Of a stretch of DNA of 64,000 nt, positions 59,542-64,000 are shown piece after piece. The first letter of the stretch is position 1; every line of letters starts with the position of its first letter. The notes beneath the pieces were generated by a model, which saw nothing but the letters and a program-made list of their open reading frames with translations, had not been told where the DNA came from and did not search any database. The stretch is from UBA4744 sp963718995 (GTDB lineage Bacteria > Actinomycetota > Acidimicrobiia > Spongiisociales > UBA4744), in the NCBI GenBank assembly GCA_963718995.1, contig CAVRAP010000021.1:62001-126000 (forward strand), given 5' to 3'. The position numbers and the translations under genes are program-made.

Positions 59542-60007
59542 CAGCTCGGTGTCCGGACAGGTCACGACGGTCGTTGAGGTCCGCCACCTCGAGAGCGATG
59601 TCCTGGTCGGATCTCCCTGCTGAAGCAACCACCGCGCATTCGGGCGCCAAGCCGGCAATGGCATACGGCGACGGGTCGCCGACCCAGATGGCCCGCTGCA
59701 CACCTGCCTCGCGAACGGCGGTTTCCCACGTGTTCACAACTGCCCTGGAATCCGTTGCGAAAGCACATGGCCGACCGTCCGCCAGGGCGGCTTCGATGAA
59801 GACAGCCGTGAAGGCCTCGTGCGCGGCTGCCGCAACGTGCGAACCGTCGGACAGGTCCCCAACAGCCACTTTGACCCCTTGCGCCCGCATCGGCGCTCCG
59901 CGAGCCGCGTCGGTGACAAAGGCGCGTACTTCGCCGCCCCGGTCCACGAGGGCGGAGACAATCGTCTCTCCTGCGGGCGTATCTGCCCCAACTACGATCA
60001 CCGGCAT
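59534..60007 (-). CDS. Short NAD(P)-binding (NmrA-like) protein
   Basis: A 157-residue protein with one Rossmann-type unit. It opens PVIVVGADTPAGETIVSALVDRGGEVRAFVTD, an atypical NAD(P)-binding turn of the NmrA/epimerase group, followed by VKVAVGDLSDGSHVAAAAHEAFTAVFIEA. It is much shorter than the usual 250-300 residues and lacks a substrate-binding half, so it may be a minimal regulator, a remnant or a partial enzyme. It is divergent from gltB and its end overlaps the M23 gene by 8 bases. Confidence 0.7.
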   Translation of the reverse strand: MPVIVVGADTPAGETIVSALVDRGGEVRAFVTDAARGAPMRAQGVKVAVGDLSDGSHVAAAAHEAFTAVFIEAALADGRPCAFATDSRAVVNTWETAVREAGVQRAIWVGDPSPYAIAGLAPECAVVASAGRSDQDIALEVADLNDRRDLSGHRAAT

Positions 60008-60073
60008 GGTGAGGAAGCTATCAGCAATCTCCAGGCAGCACTATGCTCCCCCGCTTCTGAGATGGGGGGAGAC

Positions 60074-63000
60074 ATGACGGGTGCCGAGCGGAATGGTCCG
60101 ACCGCTCCAAGCCTCGACGGGGGTTTGCGCTTTCCCCTCTACGACCCGGAGTTCGAGCACGATGCATGCGGGGTTGGGTTCATCGCTTCCCGTTCTGGAG
60201 AAAGCAGCTACCGGTTGGTGAGACTGGCTGCCGAGTGTCTGGTCCGTCTCGACCATCGCGGCGCCCGGGCAGCGGACGGGACGGGCGACGGGGCCGGGCT
60301 GCTGACCGATATTCCCTACGAGATTCTCGAGCGGGAATTGCGTGCTCGGGGTATCGATCCGCCCTCCCGGGGGCGGCTGGGGGTCGTGACGGTCTTTGTT
60401 CCGGTGGAGCAGGTGGCCCGAAGGCTCGTTGATGATGGTTTGGTGGGGGAGGGCTGCAGCGTCCTCGCCTGGCGCAAGGTCCCGGTTGATGCCGAAGCGC
60501 TCGGCGAGCGAGCGCGCGAAACGATGCCGCTCATCTTTCAGGTTCTGGTTGAGGCTCCGCCGGAAACTGAAGATCGTGAGGCTTTCGAGCGACTCCTCTT
60601 CCTGGCGCGGCGCAGCATAGAGCGCGTGGCCAGACGGTCCGGGCTTGAGAACTTCTCCATCCCCTCTGCTTCCTGTCGAACCGTCGTCTACAAGGGCCTT
60701 TTCAGCGCCAGCCACGTTGAGGATTTCTACTGGGATCTCCGCGACCCGTCCTACACGACTTCGTTCGCCATCTTCCACCAGCGTTACTCAACGAACACCT
60801 CTCCCAGCTGGCACATCGCCCAGCCTTTCCGGACGCTGGCCCACAATGGCGAAATCAACACGATTCGCTCGAACCGGGCGTGGATGCGGTCTCGACAGCT
60901 CAAGCTCACATCGCCGATCTGGGGCGATCGTATCAAGGCCATTGCGCCGATTCTGTCGCGAGGATCCTCGGATTCAGGGAGCCTCGACGAGGCCTTTGAA
61001 CTGTTGATCCGAAGCGGTCGTTCGGTGTCGCACACAAAAGAGATGCTGATTCCAGCAGCTTGGGAGAACGTCGGAGATTTGCCGACCGCTTTGCGCTCCT
61101 TCTACGAGTATCACGCCTTCCTGACCGAACCCTGGGATGGTCCCGTCGCCATTGCCGCTACCGATGGGCGAACGCTGGTGGCCGGGATGGATCGGAATGG
61201 ACTCCGGCCGCTGCGCTGGTCGGTGACTCCCGACGTTGTTGTGGTCGCTTCCGAAGCCGGCGTTTGCCCGGAGGAAGAAACCCTGGCTCTGGCAACCGGA
61301 CAGCTGGGCCCCGGCGAGATCCTGGCGATGGATCTCGAAACCCGAAAGGTCAGCTTCTCTGCGGATGTGAAAGAGGCTTTGGCGGCGGCGCGGCCCTACA
61401 CCGACTGGCTCACCACCGAGACGCTCTACGTACAGCATCCGTTTGACCCGCTCCAGGATGAGCGGTTCGACCCCACCCGTTTCTCACGGGTATTCGGGTA
61501 CACGGCCGAAGAGCGACGTCTGGTGCTCAAGGAGATGGCACACGGGCGAACTCCACTCGGATCCATGGGGAACGACACGCCGCTGGCAGCCCTATCTGAG
61601 GTTCCGCGCCGGGTGAGCCACTATCTACACCAGGCGTTCGCCCAGGTGACCAACCCTCCCATGGATCCCATCCGGGAACACGGGGTGATGTCGCTGCGCA
61701 CGTATCTCGGCAGGCGCGGTTCATTGCTGGAGGAAACGCCCCAGCAGGCACACCTGATCCAGCTCGTCTCCCCCGTGATGAGCGATGCTGAGGTGGAGGG
61801 CGTGCTCGCATCGACGGACGAAGGTTTCGTCTCAACCTGGATCCCGGCCGTATTCGAGGCAGTTCATCGGGATGTCGGCCTGCGAGTCGCCCTCGATGAG
61901 ATCTGCAACCAGGCAGAATTGGCCGTCCGAGCCGGCGCAGGGGTGGTTGTGCTTTCGGACCGCGAAGTCAATGAGGTGCTGGCCCCGGTCCCGATGCTCC
62001 TCGCGGTCGGTGCAGTTCATCATCGGCTGATCGACGCCGGCCTGCGCCTCGATGCGTCGATCCTGGCCGTCTCGGCCGAACCGCGCGACGCCCATGATCT
62101 TGCCACGCTGGTCGCGTTCGGCGCTTCGGCGGTGAACCCTTACCTCGCTATCGAATTGGTCCGCGCGTTGGCCGAGTCCGGCGAGATGGGCATCGGCCCG
62201 GTAGCCGCACAAGAGAACTACCGCACGGCGCTTCAGGACGGTTTACTGAAGATCATGTCGAAGATGGGGATCTGCACGATCAGCTCGTATCGGGGGAGCG
62301 AGCTGTTCGAATTGATCGGTCTCGACGAGGAGTTGAGCAGACTGGCATTTCGCTATGCCCCCCGGCGGGTCGGCGGCGTCGGAATGGAAAGAATCGCGGC
62401 CGATGTGCTCGCCTGGCATGCCAAGTTCCTGGCAGGCAGTGAGGATCCCGGCGGTTTCTATAAGCATCGGCGGGGAGGCATCACCCACATAACCAGTCCG
62501 TCGGTCGTTTTGGCTCTCCAGAAGGCTGTGCGCTCGGGCGAGCAGACCCAATGGAACGCCTATCGCACGGCCATCAACGACCGTCCGCCGAGTTTGATCC
62601 GGGACTTATTGCGAGTGGCTTCCCGACAGCCGATTCCTTTGGAGGAGGTTGCTCCGGTCGACCACATCATGCGGCGTTTCGTCACGGCGGCCATGTCGCT
62701 CGGGGCGTTGTCACGGGAGGCTCACGAGGCTCTTGCCGAGGCCATGTCGATGATCGGGGGTATGTCCAACTCGGGAGAAGGCGGCGAGGATCCGGGGCGC
62801 TACGGGACACCTCGCAACTCCGAGATCAAGCAGATTGCCAGTGGTCGATTCGGGGTCACTCCTGCATATCTGGCCTCGGCCGAGGAGTTTCAGATCAAGA
62901 TGGCTCAGGGCTCCAAACCGGGCGAGGGCGGTCAATTGCCGGGTCACAAGGTGACGGAGGAGATTGCCGTTCTGCGCCACACGGAACCTGGCGTGACCCT

Positions 63001-64000
63001 CATTTCCCCACCGCCGCACCACGACATCTATTCGATTGAGGACTTGGCTCAGCTCGTCTACGATCTCAAGTCGTTCAAGCCCTCGGCCCGGGTGTCGGTG
63101 AAGCTGGTCTCCGAACCCGGCGTCGGCACCGTCGCAGTCGGGGTGGCGAAGGCCAGGGCCGACGCCATCACGATCTCCGGGGCAGATGGCGGGACGGGAG
63201 CCTCGCCGCTCGTCAGTGTCAAACACGCCGGCTCCCCGTGGGAGATCGGTCTGGCCGAAGCCCATCAGGTTTTGGTAGCGAAGGGTCTCCGGAGCCGGGT
63301 CACGCTCGAGGCCGATGGCGGTTTGCGCACCGGATGGGATGTTGTCGTAGCCGCCCTGCTTGGTGCCGAACGATTCGGTTTCGGAACTCTGCCGTTGCTG
63401 GCTCTCGGCTGCAAGATGGTCCGCCAGTGTCATGAGAACACCTGTCCGGTGGGGATCGCAACGCAGGACGAGGATCTCCGTGCCAAGTTCACCGGTGCCC
63501 CCGAGCAGGTTGTGCAGCTGTTCACGTTGTTGGCAGAAGAGGTCCGGGAACACCTGGCAGCCCTCGGTGCTCGCACGCTCGATGAGATTATCGGTCACGC
63601 CGAGTTGCTCGAAGCTATCGATCCGACGCATCCGGTCGCGCGCGACCTCGAGCGACTGTTCGTCCGGGCCGACGACTTCACCAGGCACCCCGGATATCGA
63701 ACGGCACCCCGGCCGCGACTCTCGCGCCGTCTCGTCTCGGATACGGCCGCGGCGGTCGCCGATCGCGAACCGGTCGAGGTTGCGTATCCCATCACGAATT
63801 CCGATCGGGCTATTGGTACGACTTTGTCCGGGAGAATCACCCGGCGGCACGGATCCGCGGGACTGGTCGAAGGCACCATCCGGGTGCGGCTGGCGGGTAC
63901 AGCCGGGCAGAGCCTGGCTGCTTTCCTGGCCCCGGGGGTCTCCATCCATCTGGACGGACCCGCCAACGACTATGTCGGCAAAGGTATGGGCGGCGGCCGG
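60074..64000 (+). CDS. gltB: Glutamate synthase large subunit (3' end cut)
   Basis: The frame is open from ATG 60074 to the window edge, at least 1309 residues, so the end is missing. It makes glutamate from glutamine and 2-oxoglutarate with reducing power from a GltD partner, which would lie beyond the window. The Ntn glutaminase domain has its catalytic Cys at residue 32 (EFEHDACGVGFIA) after a short propeptide. The central and FMN-binding domains have GGEDPGRYG, MAQGSKPGEGGQLPG and ISGADGGTGASP, and the [3Fe-4S] Cys set is 1113, 1119 and 1124 (CX5CX4C). A GGGGGGAG site precedes the start. Confidence 0.95.
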   Translation, partial: MTGAERNGPTAPSLDGGLRFPLYDPEFEHDACGVGFIASRSGESSYRLVRLAAECLVRLDHRGARAADGTGDGAGLLTDIPYEILERELRARGIDPPSRGRLGVVTVFVPVEQVARRLVDDGLVGEGCSVLAWRKVPVDAEALGERARETMPLIFQVLVEAPPETEDREAFERLLFLARRSIERVARRSGLENFSIPSASCRTVVYKGLFSASHVEDFYWDLRDPSYTTSFAIFHQRYSTNTSPSWHIAQPFRTLAHNGEINTIRSNRAWMRSRQLKLTSPIWGDRIKAIAPILSRGSSDSGSLDEAFELLIRSGRSVSHTKEMLIPAAWENVGDLPTALRSFYEYHAFLTEPWDGPVAIAATDGRTLVAGMDRNGLRPLRWSVTPDVVVVASEAGVCPEEETLALATGQLGPGEILAMDLETRKVSFSADVKEALAAARPYTDWLTTETLYVQHPFDPLQDERFDPTRFSRVFGYTAEERRLVLKEMAHGRTPLGSMGNDTPLAALSEVPRRVSHYLHQAFAQVTNPPMDPIREHGVMSLRTYLGRRGSLLEETPQQAHLIQLVSPVMSDAEVEGVLASTDEGFVSTWIPAVFEAVHRDVGLRVALDEICNQAELAVRAGAGVVVLSDREVNEVLAPVPMLLAVGAVHHRLIDAGLRLDASILAVSAEPRDAHDLATLVAFGASAVNPYLAIELVRALAESGEMGIGPVAAQENYRTALQDGLLKIMSKMGICTISSYRGSELFELIGLDEELSRLAFRYAPRRVGGVGMERIAADVLAWHAKFLAGSEDPGGFYKHRRGGITHITSPSVVLALQKAVRSGEQTQWNAYRTAINDRPPSLIRDLLRVASRQPIPLEEVAPVDHIMRRFVTAAMSLGALSREAHEALAEAMSMIGGMSNSGEGGEDPGRYGTPRNSEIKQIASGRFGVTPAYLASAEEFQIKMAQGSKPGEGGQLPGHKVTEEIAVLRHTEPGVTLISPPPHHDIYSIEDLAQLVYDLKSFKPSARVSVKLVSEPGVGTVAVGVAKARADAITISGADGGTGASPLVSVKHAGSPWEIGLAEAHQVLVAKGLRSRVTLEADGGLRTGWDVVVAALLGAERFGFGTLPLLALGCKMVRQCHENTCPVGIATQDEDLRAKFTGAPEQVVQLFTLLAEEVREHLAALGARTLDEIIGHAELLEAIDPTHPVARDLERLFVRADDFTRHPGYRTAPRPRLSRRLVSDTAAAVADREPVEVAYPITNSDRAIGTTLSGRITRRHGSAGLVEGTIRVRLAGTAGQSLAAFLAPGVSIHLDGPANDYVGKGMGGGR

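Overview
The window reads as chromosome of a high-GC actinomycete-type bacterium. The pointers are menaquinone biosynthesis, an OtsA/OtsB pair plus a fused trehalose synthase-maltokinase, a DevR/DevS (DosR)-type two-component locus, many GTG/TTG starts, ATGA/GTGA translational overlaps, and lipoproteins with Thr-rich tethers after the lipobox. An Acidimicrobiia-like lineage is my best guess. This is inference: the window holds no rRNA or other decisive marker. Genes are densely packed, no gene-free stretch exceeds 300 bases, and I found no tRNA, rRNA, CRISPR array, prophage or insertion sequence.

Layout. 0.2-6.5 kb: a small lipoprotein, then a complete family-5 peptide-type ABC importer (binding protein, terminator, two permeases, two ATPases). 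6.6-12.4 kb: aceK, a GT78 mannosylglycerate synthase and an inverted-order GNAT/acyl-CoA-synthetase (Pat-type) protein. 12.5-15.4 kb: a Na+/Ca2+-type exchanger and a B12-binding radical SAM protein. 15.5-20.1 kb: pyruvate:ferredoxin oxidoreductase (nifJ) with a dihydroorotate-dehydrogenase-like partner. 20.2-23.9 kb: a five-gene sulfur-transfer operon (PocR-type regulator, sulfide:quinone reductase-like flavoprotein, DUF1641, TusE/DsrC-like, DsrE2-like). 24.0-26.5 kb: a VOC protein, a second SQR-like flavoprotein, DUF302 and CsoR with its operator. 26.6-32.3 kb: a P2-type ATPase, a DevS-like GAF histidine kinase, a DevR-like regulator, a universal stress protein and a CBS-BON protein, which together resemble a DosR dormancy locus. 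33.1-41.2 kb: menaquinone genes menF, D, H, A, B, E, with no menC seen. 41.2-47.1 kb: arfB, then otsA-otsB facing a treS-maltokinase fusion. 47.1-59.5 kb: small regulatory and unknown proteins, an ABC-2 exporter, a beta-propeller lipoprotein, YihY, an asymmetric heterodimeric ABC exporter, an alcohol dehydrogenase and an M23 peptidase. 60.1 kb to the end: gltB, cut by the window edge.

Themes. The cell appears to make compatible solutes by three routes (mannosylglycerate, OtsAB, TreS/Mak), oxidise sulfide or persulfide through SQR-like enzymes with TusE/DsrE carriers, and control a low-oxygen or dormancy response. Two cross-cutting oddities stand out. Four genes carry five +1 frame disruptions, all at CGCG-containing spots. 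At least four intergenic regions carry a dispersed element built from 7-bp repeats on opposed arms around a TGGTATGCC-like core.
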